DNA of 61,907 nucleotides from an uncultured Eubacteriales bacterium (GTDB lineage Bacteria > Bacillota > Clostridia > Christensenellales > CAG-917), in the NCBI GenBank assembly GCA_900549225.1, contig URNP01000007.1, positions 1 through 61,907 on the forward strand. The letters run 5' to 3'. Positions within the stretch are counted from its first letter, which is position 1; each line of letters opens with the position of its first letter. A program made the position numbers and the translations under genes. The notes beneath the pieces are model-generated. The model was given only the letters and a program-made list of their open reading frames with translations. It searched no databases and was not told where the DNA came from. Positions 12,001-17,296 of this stretch are shown here, in pieces.

Positions 12001-13073
12001 CCGTCGGTTGTTGATAGATTTAGCACGGACGCCTTGTCCTCAAAACCTCCGCTGGGCAAAACGTCCTGTGGCGTGTTGTATGGAGTCAATGTCCAACCTA
12101 AAAAACTATAACCTGCAATAGCGTAGCCGTTTGCCGTCAATTGTTTTGCAACACCCGCGTCATGAATGGAATCCTCTGTAACGCCGGTCGATTCAACCGT
12201 TGCGCCATTTGGTTTATTCGCATTATATCTAATCGTATAACGAGGCACGGTAATAGTAATCTTAATATCTTTAACAAATGCCTTATGCGTACTTCCTCTT
12301 GCGCCCGTTTTAAAACATTCATCCTTATGGTAAGAAGCAGAGAACTTTAAGTATAACGAATTCCCTATCTCAGAAGAATACTCCTTCGTTCCGGTGCTAG
12401 ATTCTTCTTTATCATTATTACCTGTATTTTCAGCCTTAGTGCTAGCAATACTTTCAAAGCTTTCATCTGAAGCCGTGAAAGATGATTTTATACTTACGTC
12501 CGTATAGTGTCCGGTACCACCACTGTTGCTAGAAAGAGTGGTAAATGCGTATATAGTTGCGGAAATCTTTATTCCAATAATATTCCCTGGGGCTATTGCA
12601 GAACTTATTGAAGACAAATCAATTTTTGTTGTCGATGAAGTAGATTTGTTAATCTCAGGATACACCCATGTATCCGATGCAGAAAAAGACGGATTCCACC
12701 CATAACCATATGACTTATCATATGTCGGGGAAGCATCGCCTGAAGAAGTCCAATATTTTGTAGAATCGCTTCCATACAAGCCTGTAATCGCAACTTCTTT
12801 GTTCACATCGGCTACAGACATTACGGCACGCTTATTGGTGGTATCGTATGACACCGCCTCAGCAATTCGATTGCCACCTATAATATCTGACAAGTTATAC
12901 TCAAAGTCTACCGTGTCTGAACCGTTTTGTTGGAGAGAATTTTCAATGCCGAAAGCACCGGAGAGCGTGCCGGCAAAGACAAGAACAAACAGCACCGCAA
13001 GCAGCAATCCGCTCGCAGTCCATCTCATACACTTCTTGATTTTTGTCTGTTGTGTTGTCCTTGTATTTTTCAT
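1..13073 (-). CDS. Giant exported GLUG-repeat surface protein, C-terminus beyond the left edge
   Basis: At least 4,357 codons are read from the ATG at 13073 to the left edge. I met no in-frame stop in the stretches I translated, and the repeats keep one frame from end to end. A GGAGA ribosome site lies 7 nt before the ATG. Residues 1-45 are a basic start plus a hydrophobic export segment (SGLLLAVLFVLVFAG). Next come about three InlB-type repeats ending in YAVW, YAIW or KVVW (about 11415-12250), then a discoidin (F5/8 type C)-like stretch around 10720-11070 with FKIEGSNDGVNW. The rest is dozens of GLUG-like units of the type YVGGLIGYV and GGIVGYN. Module openings such as NPYVI and F(S/K)GTFDGNG recur near 11370, 10650, 7840, 7560, 5020 and 4740. 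Such proteins are usually cell-surface adhesins or glycan-binding proteins; any sorting signal would be off the edge. Exact function is unknown. Confidence 0.9.
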   Translation of the reverse strand, partial: MKNTRTTQQTKIKKCMRWTASGLLLAVLFVLVFAGTLSGAFGIENSLQQNGSDTVDFEYNLSDIIGGNRIAEAVSYDTTNKRAVMSVADVNKEVAITGLYGSDSTKYWTSSGDASPTYDKSYGYGWNPSFSASDTWVYPEINKSTSSTTKIDLSSISSAIAPGNIIGIKISATIYAFTTLSSNSGGTGHYTDVSIKSSFTASDESFESIASTKAENTGNNDKEESSTGTKEYSSEIGNSLYLKFSASYHKDECFKTGARGSTHKAFVKDIKITITVPRYTIRYNANKPNGATVESTGVTEDSIHDAGVAKQLTANGYAIAGYSFLGWTLTPYNTPQDVLPSGGFEDKASVLNLSTTDGAIVTLYAVWMPQFGLVYHENGDSYQGNENSENLATVTKNKGETIDLYTASNLPSNFQKLGYYFVGWAENRDSQVSIGTSIIAGENGTQRHIYAIWKPIAYTLSFDGNGSTYGSMIDVTGSFDNGNVSLPRNGFGKENVFFEKWTINSGGRALTFENAENAQASVVITVADFKEMLTNAQEGIDDQNVTLVFKVVWSQEFEFGKFDNGTGKWGSQNNPYVIHTQAQLEALALIVNYNCSANAGGTLASIQGSQYAYITDPNAEQGKGFANCYFKLANDLSMSYASSFTYSSISSDPVGNSGETVDKLFDGTTSGKKTKLCISDAKAVTIYVTTSVPIVVTSYSWWTGNDTSGNAGRNPNRFKIEGSNDGVNWYLIDDTTNNSWPTTDNTQVDVYDMNGAGKAGRYSKFRIYSTCSGGTWQANEFKFNYVTEDASTPIGISASKPFKGTFDGGKVDGGSYTISNLKTYGYDYSGLFGYVQGGTIKNVNLANLTVNNNGGKYHGGIAGELNGGTIEKCNVNGWVWGNEYIGGIVGRVSGASTISNCTTLSGSQINFNGSSDITRPRVGGIVGGVDGNGTFSVTISGCVNNAKINNANNGTYGFGGIVGYNSGQTVNISGCTNSAEINGKSETGGIIGYTDNSKIENCTNNGVVKGADNVGGIVGKICAGEITACENTKEVTAVSAIGGIVGFATSLTINGATNSGTITGTGGQVAGIVGYSDANGRMYGVVKNSGAINGGGMVGGIGGEYHGYWCDSSNNYGSFENSGAINGGSGSAIGGITGFADKEILSAVNKGNVIGGSAVGGIAGRCQAPVKNSYNEANIQGTVTINPGTTEVSGNPKGVYVGGIVGYTSAAATILHCYNTGNIKACNVDGTYLGSSNYVGGIVGFAQADVSYCANIHGIIEGNDYIGGIVGKSTSTINYCYDVEGQRILRYVSGRIGAITGDAGTVDYSWAVNEKTYSANLNSTATPNPTISTRGHWLTTAFAITPLAIDNGSYNEKVWTDILTQDINGFKVVGSVAANNFFVTDNGKAVSDSNYKYVKPLTTEGFTGDTGSVTVRYSATTDSDIRAHAEAITLPTASTVYNGSEQGFGYTSYPNTQSGAAANTPIVYTSLFVYLGQNHKESSPTQVDVYDVNVTIKINGQIVGKTSATYTITPCEIEIKWTWTQYVTANNGLSAEFEYNALEQGLASVDLAGYHGQFNVTGSDEQIIPAGDYSRTYTLKDARNYVIKNNNSNTITFRWKINAYNIKLHLENGEVWFGGSADLIVGNQLTSNVNGNGVDYYPLQVDVKETSGVQQVLVYSRHNYSHDKFILYVQYNDGRVVAIEQGTEYNLTTLEEPRSDNNYAPVDTSIIASGKVNFTGDITRYYTALYSDFGGDVTSAGWGSENNPYVIDRPEYLLRLSQIVNGGMAWNSVNNSAQCYAPQSTATATDRSYAGAYFSVGAEIKMDGYVSMDGVTNFLPIGRIDNSTSPAREFPFSGTFDGNGNTIDYIYNKNDIRKDYIGLFGYTDGATITNFTLNCTSGEISGNDYVGFVVGYAKNSTIFDVKCEYGKKVNGNHYVGGVAGKAEGTTIKCSEGNRVYNGSVQGKEYVGGIVGMWIVTKAEQIGGSTSGQASITPVGRSEVDGFRYVGGLVGYLDASGCDLLQFKPSFDNGTYKENNVTYNNLTVQGTEYVGALFGVLIGNGYHKEADEKISTAIIIDAKKDNNDKAVPCVHNVNLNIVNYGTGDNIVAPKVVGGLIGYIESAGLIFNTSYYTSSIKFNFDDTTPSVLGGVVGILGKNATIENCTVQKPNGTDLISGNYTITNDVAFGSASKAFGTFVGGIAGFVSSQAGTAYETSTVGTTYIFGNALHIVNAAEIYATGFAGGLFGAMGDVNSTLLSDIGISEDTDLFAVLKTGVSKNVTPGTNLGVAPSVKSPFVKSAAGKMQNTKNVSVTDSYVGGLIGYVGDKVTLTLTNKELSTTLEDLSIFSGSSLSIVSIHGSHAGGLVGYLSASAHRFEYIAVQAQIGKDGAQYVGGLVGYMANGTIEHCVATNNKTTYNYKIDNFKGADFVGGLVGYVLSATINNSFTSGFNFASTSGTKGGIIGAGQQPNISSSWTIYVAQSGATYEKASKNQYGKYISFDDDIDKYNVDSITEAVFKFAGFGGATTTLDFKVKVPNANEIGFKNKQLVFYDASGDDEVTKNTFSGYENGTITNNNDVLTFSLDAENGTSMQVYVKDIEFRSVSQWNSSNPLFNQENGEKQNVEKAYKQPSGSDRYTVEVTNNNTGTIESNPTRIYDDNGYLRYIQANVYFNGVTVGTATKDNSKIAGNFEDAFTPGTEKNPYTISTKAEWNDFAYSVYTGTTYAGKYFKLLTDDVVIDTGNNGKHEGTKFSNGSTVKYNFGTVQTIPTAGTNAPNNIGYNFAGDISQDSGTNNFKGTFDGNGHYITINYNSGGFYRVSVFPNAANATFRNLTIKGKIQAASKMDGYGNESTEDKDVVSKTAAYDVAGFVGKPFGPLEFYNCTNEANIIGLRNVAGIVGYNSGGYGIKLEACVNTGNITSLQGTYTISGKSDTHNWFDSIDSAYGTSNIGFNSGTGGIIGAYTGNITIESCRNAGTIIGGHNVGGIIGLHDGTSSAKATLTIQNCANTGKITSNSGYWGEDEGGVKGAASEGIRQNIFGYVGGLVGVTGQYSILKMYASYNTGDILTLSNIIGGLVGSVGVLYQPKNPWGRYDNNVKTGGRSLIAYCYNIGNITAGGTFPKITEAWDIGRENYGGTISGGFVGLAGDLQISQGYNTGNITNYGHISYEFSWQVRAGGFVGQSQPVSESGYTGYVLYDNLYNVGTIYVKPIDYSIVTGHTVKNNLRYGAAISGYCDVSGRSDRIKSSDCYSINNCVSSLCAVQNGTDYAYYKNGQNSWNPEVRDQWYQNEGVAGIGKTQVELLETGRVYNTYDALTAAMDENSKLRMTGSNFAFDQSITALTLNYDSVGNYTSIKEQIIGADASISDDDVSNLSTIKWKRFPDSWLYVYGCLPQLSMFALDTQNGLSMRSVGYGKNIYGDYNEEGKIAGATAQYPYIIKDGVDLMGMQALVDAGYSFEGKYIEVADGKNNLDGLASKRIKLATYDNPDTAATNDASNTMYKAVDQNGDYKVGKSYHLLLQGAIFNKAYNQGKNPTYVGTDYGYWAYNTFYYNGAYNDADYGAMRRYGVFSIQNFIAIGRGTNVFKGHFSGEQEGGTNTVIENVRITTGNDGGGYGGLFAEVQDAYIGYISIGGESKIYAYSKDSSTIAAAGGIVGLQIGDTVIEHCGVEGSSQIGAYGKTETATAYTDSIYAGGIVGVADPKQDKTYNPGIITTIRNCIVETTGKIESANGYIGGIVGYIGGDVGAKGKGNTVRIENCAVIGAKLQAVAGSEDSHHIGGIIGYGSSYVPAYITGCEVGQVTDKSVNINGEYALGGIAGAMSNAVGGFIDSCSVGAGTTITRKAFYGSNIANNKVAEDSTYGTAIGGLVGYTEAYETKQVTTTFSGENTFAGTIDVSVETDNSNDKAANIGGIVGDMAAGANFASGSVVTVSGTISIGNAIAATNIGGVAGRTNTATFIGTFDVHPTMTSPLAQNVGGFIGKNAGATYVLADISRATDTTLKGTTITIGSSDGNGNYSGSISAASNVGGIIGLNSAGSVFGIGSNNVDGTNYNKGTLHITIYATITGTGNNVGGIVGLNESDTTQKEYGVVSIVRGVIVQNGAISGASYVGGIVGYDNGVLETGGATADSSFDNIAEDGSVIKNEDIGKVTSRSDLIKQLSITNNGNVTGSGDYVGGFIGEIDEPREDTDSTVDIAGTFTNDGLVEGNNYVGGLIGYVGKGVTIGTKNGVPTEFKNSQKVVGKGNYIGGSIGLLLGTIKGASPSALVKFENLGNVDGKAYVGGSIGVIAGNVEYAQFINKSDNLTVASADTAVGGSVGYLGVPNTLKDKDEFKNISISVQNSHFEANGTLTVSGTSTGSVVTETGGVGGAIGVIGSN

Positions 13074-13117
13074 TTTGTCTCTCCGTATATGCGCGCATTC
13101 GCACATTATTTTTTATA

Positions 13118-13146
13118 ATTTTATATTATATATACAATCGAGGCAA
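13118..13146 (-). promoter_or_regulatory. Likely sigma-A promoter of the giant surface protein gene
   Basis: On the minus strand TTGCCT (13146-13141) and TAAAAT (13123-13118) are 17 bp apart. This places a start about 40 nt before the ATG at 13073. The stretch is extremely AT-rich, so alternative -10 boxes overlap it. Confidence 0.45.
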
Positions 13147-13203
13147 TCATTTTATTGGACTGTTTGCAAAATTTTTTTATTTTTTTATTTTTATTCGTTT
13201 TTA

Positions 13204-13233
13204 TTGACTTTTTCTCTTCTGCGGATTTATATT
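13204..13233 (+). promoter_or_regulatory. Promoter of the csoR-copA operon
   Basis: TTGACT at 13204-13209 and TATATT at 13228-13233 are 18 bp apart. The predicted start near 13240 falls inside the CsoR palindrome that follows, so repressor binding would block initiation. Confidence 0.6.
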
Positions 13234-13235
13234 CA

Positions 13236-13256
13236 ATATACCCCCACAGGGTATAT
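13236..13256. promoter_or_regulatory. CsoR operator palindrome
   Basis: Perfect 8-bp arms ATATACCC and GGGTATAT are separated by 5 bp. This is the G/C-tract-flanked-by-AT form known for CsoR-family operators. It lies between the -10 box and the csoR ribosome site (GAGGTG), as expected for copper-relieved autoregulation. Confidence 0.8.
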
Positions 13257-13266
13257 GAGGTGTTCT

Positions 13267-13599
13267 ATGGAAAACAATCTAATCGGCGAGCAATGCACGG
13301 CTTGTTGCGCGTGCTGTTCGCATCAAAAGCATACGCCGAGAAGCGACGCTCAACTCAAATCGCTCAATTCGAGACTCAATCGGATTATCGGGCAACTCGG
13401 CGGAATCAAAAATATGCTCAACGAAAATCGCTATTGCGGCGACATACTCGTGCAGTTGTCGGCGGTACAGCGCGCGCTTGAGAGTTTCGGTTACGAGATA
13501 CTCGGCGAGCATCTCAAGACGTGCGTGGTCGAAAACGTACAGGACGGCAACGTGCAAATCCTCGACGAAGCGATTGAACTCATCAAAAAACTGAAATAA
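13267..13599 (+). CDS. csoR: Copper-sensing transcriptional repressor CsoR
   Basis: A 110-residue protein of the CsoR/FrmR family (DUF156), all-helical dimeric or tetrameric regulators that leave DNA when Cu(I) binds. The three family copper ligands are all present: Cys57 (in RYCGDIL), His82 and Cys86 (in EHLKTC). The start is the ATG at 13267, next to a GAGGTG ribosome site and just after the palindromic operator. Unusually, residues 10-22 form a Cys/His-rich extension (Cys10, 13, 14, 16, 17, His19, His22) before the helical core, which could bind additional metal. It is followed 10 bp later by copA, its obvious target, so the two are one operon. Family assignment is firm. Copper rather than another inducer is inferred from the ligand triad and the neighbour. 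Confidence 0.93.
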   Translation: MENNLIGEQCTACCACCSHQKHTPRSDAQLKSLNSRLNRIIGQLGGIKNMLNENRYCGDILVQLSAVQRALESFGYEILGEHLKTCVVENVQDGNVQILDEAIELIKKLK

Positions 13600-13609
13600 T
13601 AGGTAACAT

Positions 13610-16309
13610 ATGGAAAAGCAAAAATTCAACGTATCGGGTATGTCGTGTTCGGCATGCTCTGCGAGAGTGGAAAAGGTCGTGGGCGCGCTCGAGGGCGTGA
13701 AGAGAGTCAGCGTGAGCCTTTTGACCAATTCAATGGTGGTCGAATACGACGCACCCCTCTCGGCAAAAGATATTTGCAAAGCCGTTGCGGAGTCGGGCTA
13801 CCAAGCCTCGCTCGCAAGCGATAAGTCCGAAAAAAAGGACAAGACGAATCCAATTCTCGTGATGGTGATACGCCTTGTGATTTCGCTCGTTCTGCTGATA
13901 CCGCTCATGTACGTTTCCATGGGCGTAGTCATGTGGGACTGGCCGCTGTCGTTCAAGGGCGACCCGATGGCAATAGCGATATACGAACTTGTGCTGTCGC
14001 TGGTGATAATGGTGATCAACGGCAAATTTTTCGTGAGCGGAACCAAGAGCGTGTTGCACCGCGCGCCCAATATGGACACCCTCGTGTCGATGGGCAGTGC
14101 GATCTCTTTCATCTACAGCGTCGCGCTTATGATACAGGCAGGCGTACACCCCGAGCATCTGCACCATCTTGCCCACAATCTCTATTTTGAATCGGCGGCA
14201 ATGATCCTTGCGCTCATCACGCTCGGCAAGACTCTCGAAGCGTACAGCAAAGGCAAAACGACGTCCGCAATCAAAGGACTTATGAATCTCGCCCCCAAGA
14301 CCGTGCGCGTGCTTTCGGACGGCGCGGAGAAAGAGATACCCGTTGCCGACCTCAAAGAAAACGACCTGTTCGTCGTACGTCCGGGCGAGAACTTTGCGGC
14401 TGACGGAGAAATAGTTTCGGGCGAAACTTCCGTCAACGAATCCTCCGTCACGGGCGAGAGTATGCCCGTTGACAAAACCGTCGGTTCAAACGTCATATCG
14501 GGCACGACCAACCTCAACGGTTTCGTCACCGTAAAGGCGTTGAAAGTCGGCGAAAACACCACCCTTTCGAGCATCATAAAACTTGTCGAGGACGCGTCCT
14601 CTTCAAAAGCCCCAATCGCAAAAACGGCAGATAAAGTGTCCGGAGTGTTCGTACCAACCGTCATTTTGGTTGCTTTGCTCGTTTTCATCGTATGGATAAG
14701 CGTCACCAAAAATCTTGAAGAATCCTTGAAACACGCAATCAGCGTTTTGGTCATAAGTTGCCCCTGCGCACTCGGTTTGGCAACCCCCGTCGCAATCATG
14801 GTCGCAAGCGGAAAAGGCGCAAAAGCAGGCGTCCTTTTCAAGACCGCAACCGCCCTCGAAGAGGCAGGCAAAGCGGATATCGTAGTGCTTGACAAGACGG
14901 GCACGATAACCAAAGGCGCACCCGTAGTCACCGACGTAAAGTCGCTCGAAAATCTTTCTCAAGACGAACTGATTTTGCTTGCGGCAAGGCTCGAATCGGG
15001 CAGCGAACACCCCGTCGCATCCGCAATCGTAAACCGTGCAAAAGAGATTTCGCAAGACGAAATCGTCACCGCCGACGGCTTTGAAAATCTATCGGGACAC
15101 GGCGTCAAAGGCGTTATAAACGGACTTGAAGCACTCATAGGCAACGCCACTTTGATGAGCGCAAACGCACTGCTTTCAAGCGATGCCGAGCAGATCGGAA
15201 AGGAATTTTCAACACAAGGCAAAACCCCGCTCTACTTCGCTTTGGGCGGCAAAATCGTTGGCATAATCGCCGTTGCGGACGAGATCAAACCCGACAGCGC
15301 CGAAGCGATTTCCACTCTCAAAAAACAAGGATTGCGCGTGGTTATGCTCACGGGCGATAACGCGTTGAGCGCAAATGCGGTTGCTCAAAAATGCAACGTC
15401 GACGCGGTCATTTCCGACGTTCTTCCCGGCGACAAAGACAGCGTTCTTTCCGTTCTCAAAAAGTACGGCAAAGTCATAATGGTCGGCGACGGCATCAACG
15501 ACGCTCCCGCCCTCTCGCGTGCGGATATCGGTATTGCCATAGGCGCAGGCACGGATATAGCAATCGACAGCGCGGACGTCGTGCTTATGAAATCGAGCCT
15601 TTCCGACGTCGCAAAGGCAATCACGCTTTCAAGGCGCACCCTTCTCAACATAAAAGAGAATCTGTTTTGGGCGTTCGTCTACAACGTTGTCTGCATTCCG
15701 ATAGCGGCAGGTGCGCTGTCCTTCGACCCCGTAAATATCACGCTGAATCCTATGATTGCCGCAGGCGCGATGAGCCTTTCAAGCGTATGCGTCGTTCTCA
15801 ACGCTTTGAGGCTGAATCTCGCGAATCTCAACAACGGCACGAAACGCAAAAAACCGCCCGTCGATTTTGACGTAGAATCGGTAAAAGCGGCTATAAAAAG
15901 CAACAATAGCGGCAATAATAACGACAGCACAAACGCCGCTTCAAGCGGCGACAACGCAACGTCTTGCGCCGACGATATCTGCAACGATAGCACCCCCAAC
16001 CGCACGAACGACGCCGTAGACTGTGAAAATGCGAATCTCCGCAACGACGGCAATCGCAACTCTTCAAATCCCGACAACACGATACAAGGAGAACAAACTA
16101 TGCAAAAAACGATTTCAATCGAAGGTATGATGTGTATGCATTGCGTAAAGCACGTCAACGACGCTCTTTCAAAGGTCAGCGGAGTATCTTCCGTAAACGT
16201 CTCGCTTGACGACAAAAACGCAGTCGTAACTCTCTCGACGGACGTAAGCGATTCGACGCTCAAAGCCGCCGTCGAAAACGCCGGCTACGACGTGGTATCC
16301 ATCAAGTAA
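13610..16309 (+). CDS. copA: Copper-exporting P1B-type ATPase CopA with a fused C-terminal CopZ-like domain
   Basis: An 899-residue membrane pump that exports Cu(I) using ATP. Residues 1-70 are a heavy-metal-associated domain with GMSCSAC (Cys13, Cys16). The membrane motif SCPC is at Cys384-Cys386, the phosphorylated aspartate is Asp428 in DKTGT, and the HP (SEHPVAS), TGDN and GDGINDAP motifs are intact. After the last membrane helix comes a low-complexity linker of about 70 residues rich in Asn, Ser and Asp. A second complete metal-binding domain then follows (Cys842-x-x-Cys845, from Met831). Usual CopA proteins have such domains only at the N-terminus, and CopZ is normally a separate gene. 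An in-frame ATG (16100) with AAGGAG 8 nt upstream suggests the CopZ part may also be made alone. It is co-transcribed with csoR. Confidence 0.95.
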   Translation: MEKQKFNVSGMSCSACSARVEKVVGALEGVKRVSVSLLTNSMVVEYDAPLSAKDICKAVAESGYQASLASDKSEKKDKTNPILVMVIRLVISLVLLIPLMYVSMGVVMWDWPLSFKGDPMAIAIYELVLSLVIMVINGKFFVSGTKSVLHRAPNMDTLVSMGSAISFIYSVALMIQAGVHPEHLHHLAHNLYFESAAMILALITLGKTLEAYSKGKTTSAIKGLMNLAPKTVRVLSDGAEKEIPVADLKENDLFVVRPGENFAADGEIVSGETSVNESSVTGESMPVDKTVGSNVISGTTNLNGFVTVKALKVGENTTLSSIIKLVEDASSSKAPIAKTADKVSGVFVPTVILVALLVFIVWISVTKNLEESLKHAISVLVISCPCALGLATPVAIMVASGKGAKAGVLFKTATALEEAGKADIVVLDKTGTITKGAPVVTDVKSLENLSQDELILLAARLESGSEHPVASAIVNRAKEISQDEIVTADGFENLSGHGVKGVINGLEALIGNATLMSANALLSSDAEQIGKEFSTQGKTPLYFALGGKIVGIIAVADEIKPDSAEAISTLKKQGLRVVMLTGDNALSANAVAQKCNVDAVISDVLPGDKDSVLSVLKKYGKVIMVGDGINDAPALSRADIGIAIGAGTDIAIDSADVVLMKSSLSDVAKAITLSRRTLLNIKENLFWAFVYNVVCIPIAAGALSFDPVNITLNPMIAAGAMSLSSVCVVLNALRLNLANLNNGTKRKKPPVDFDVESVKAAIKSNNSGNNNDSTNAASSGDNATSCADDICNDSTPNRTNDAVDCENANLRNDGNRNSSNPDNTIQGEQTMQKTISIEGMMCMHCVKHVNDALSKVSGVSSVNVSLDDKNAVVTLSTDVSDSTLKAAVENAGYDVVSIK
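16086..16309 (+). promoter_or_regulatory. Internal ribosome site and start for a separate CopZ-like chaperone inside copA
   Basis: AAGGAG at 16086-16091 is followed after 8 nt by ATG (16100-16102), in frame with copA (codon 831). Translation from here gives a 69-residue protein consisting of one whole heavy-metal-associated domain with GMMCMHC, the normal length of CopZ copper chaperones. The sequence supports the possibility of a second product; that it is used is inference. Confidence 0.55.
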
Positions 16310-16340
16310 TTCGCAAAATATTGCAATTCCCACACGAAAA

Positions 16341-16369
16341 AACAGGCCTCTTGACAGCCTGTTTTTTTA
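16341..16369. terminator. Bidirectional terminator between copA and the PHP gene
   Basis: Stem AACAGGC / GCCTGTT with a 9-nt loop is followed by a T run on the plus strand. An A run before the stem gives a T run on the minus strand, so it can end both copA and the convergent PHP gene. Confidence 0.8.
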
Positions 16370-16504
16370 TATCCGATTTTCCTCAAATGCGCCGACGGCG
16401 CAACATCGTTTTTGGTGCAATAAGAAAACATCACTTGCCAAAAACAAATATAACCGTCGGAAAGAACAATATCGCTTTCGGGCAACGAGAATAGGAATAT
16501 CTCT

Positions 16505-17296
16505 TTATTTTATCATCAGTCGTCTTGCGGTTCTCGGGTCGAGATCGTAGACGAAATTCTTGTCCTCGTCGCCGTGGAAATCACTGCCGCCCGTCGGAAG
16601 CAAACGATACTTTTCCATAAGCGCGGAAAAGTTCTTTCTGTCCTGCTCGTTGTGCGATGGATAGTTGAGTTCCATACCGTCCAAACCGAATTGTTTCAAA
16701 CCGCCGAGCAATATATCGAGTCTTTTATCGAGAAGGTATTTTTTGGGGTGCGCGACGGAAGCGAAACCGCCGTATTTCTTTATGAGTTTAACCGCCTCCA
16801 CGGGAGTAAGACGTTTTGCCTCGCAATACGCCTTTGCACCGGGTTTGAGATATCGGTCAAACGCGTCGTTGATATCGTGGCAATAGCCTTGTTTCACCAT
16901 TTGACGAGCCATGTTCATACGTCCCAAACCGTCCGCCGAAAAGTCAATATCGAGATCGATTCCGAGGTCTTTGAGTTTCTTGCCTATGCAAACGTTTCTT
17001 TCTTTGCGCATATTCTGAACGTTTTGCAAATCTTGCACGAAATCGGGGTTTTTGCAGTCGATATTGTATCCTAAAATATGGATTTCGCAAATTGAATAGG
17101 TGCTAAACTCGATTCCACCGACAAATTTTATACCGAGTTTTCGTGCTTCGTCATGTCCTTCGTCAAGCCCCGCCACGCTGTCGTGGTCGGTGATTGCCAT
17201 GACATCGAGTCCTTTGCTTTTTGCCCAACGAACGACTTCTCTCGGTGAGAGAGAACCGTCGCTTCTTGTTGTGTGAACGTGCAAATCAGCCTTCAT
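16505..17296 (-). CDS. PHP-domain metal-dependent phosphoesterase
   Basis: A 263-residue single-domain PHP protein. Metal-binding motifs are visible in order: LHVHT (His6, His8), TDHDS near residue 38, an internal GIEFS, SVAHP around residue 177 and GGSDFHG near the C-terminus. Stand-alone relatives of this length include 3',5'-nucleotide bisphosphatases and the RNase AM/YciV group, so nucleotide or short RNA 5' processing is likely; histidinol phosphatase is less likely because no histidine biosynthesis genes are near. The ATG at 17296 overlaps the last 11 bp of rmuC, so the two are probably translationally coupled. Confidence 0.85.
   Translation of the reverse strand: MKADLHVHTTRSDGSLSPREVVRWAKSKGLDVMAITDHDSVAGLDEGHDEARKLGIKFVGGIEFSTYSICEIHILGYNIDCKNPDFVQDLQNVQNMRKERNVCIGKKLKDLGIDLDIDFSADGLGRMNMARQMVKQGYCHDINDAFDRYLKPGAKAYCEAKRLTPVEAVKLIKKYGGFASVAHPKKYLLDKRLDILLGGLKQFGLDGMELNYPSHNEQDRKNFSALMEKYRLLPTGGSDFHGDEDKNFVYDLDPRTARRLMIK

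Noticed and set aside
12799..13266. Plus-strand frame extending csoR upstream to 12799
   Set aside because: It runs through the start of the divergent giant gene, the promoter and the operator; the ATG at 13267 has the ribosome site and begins the CsoR family sequence.
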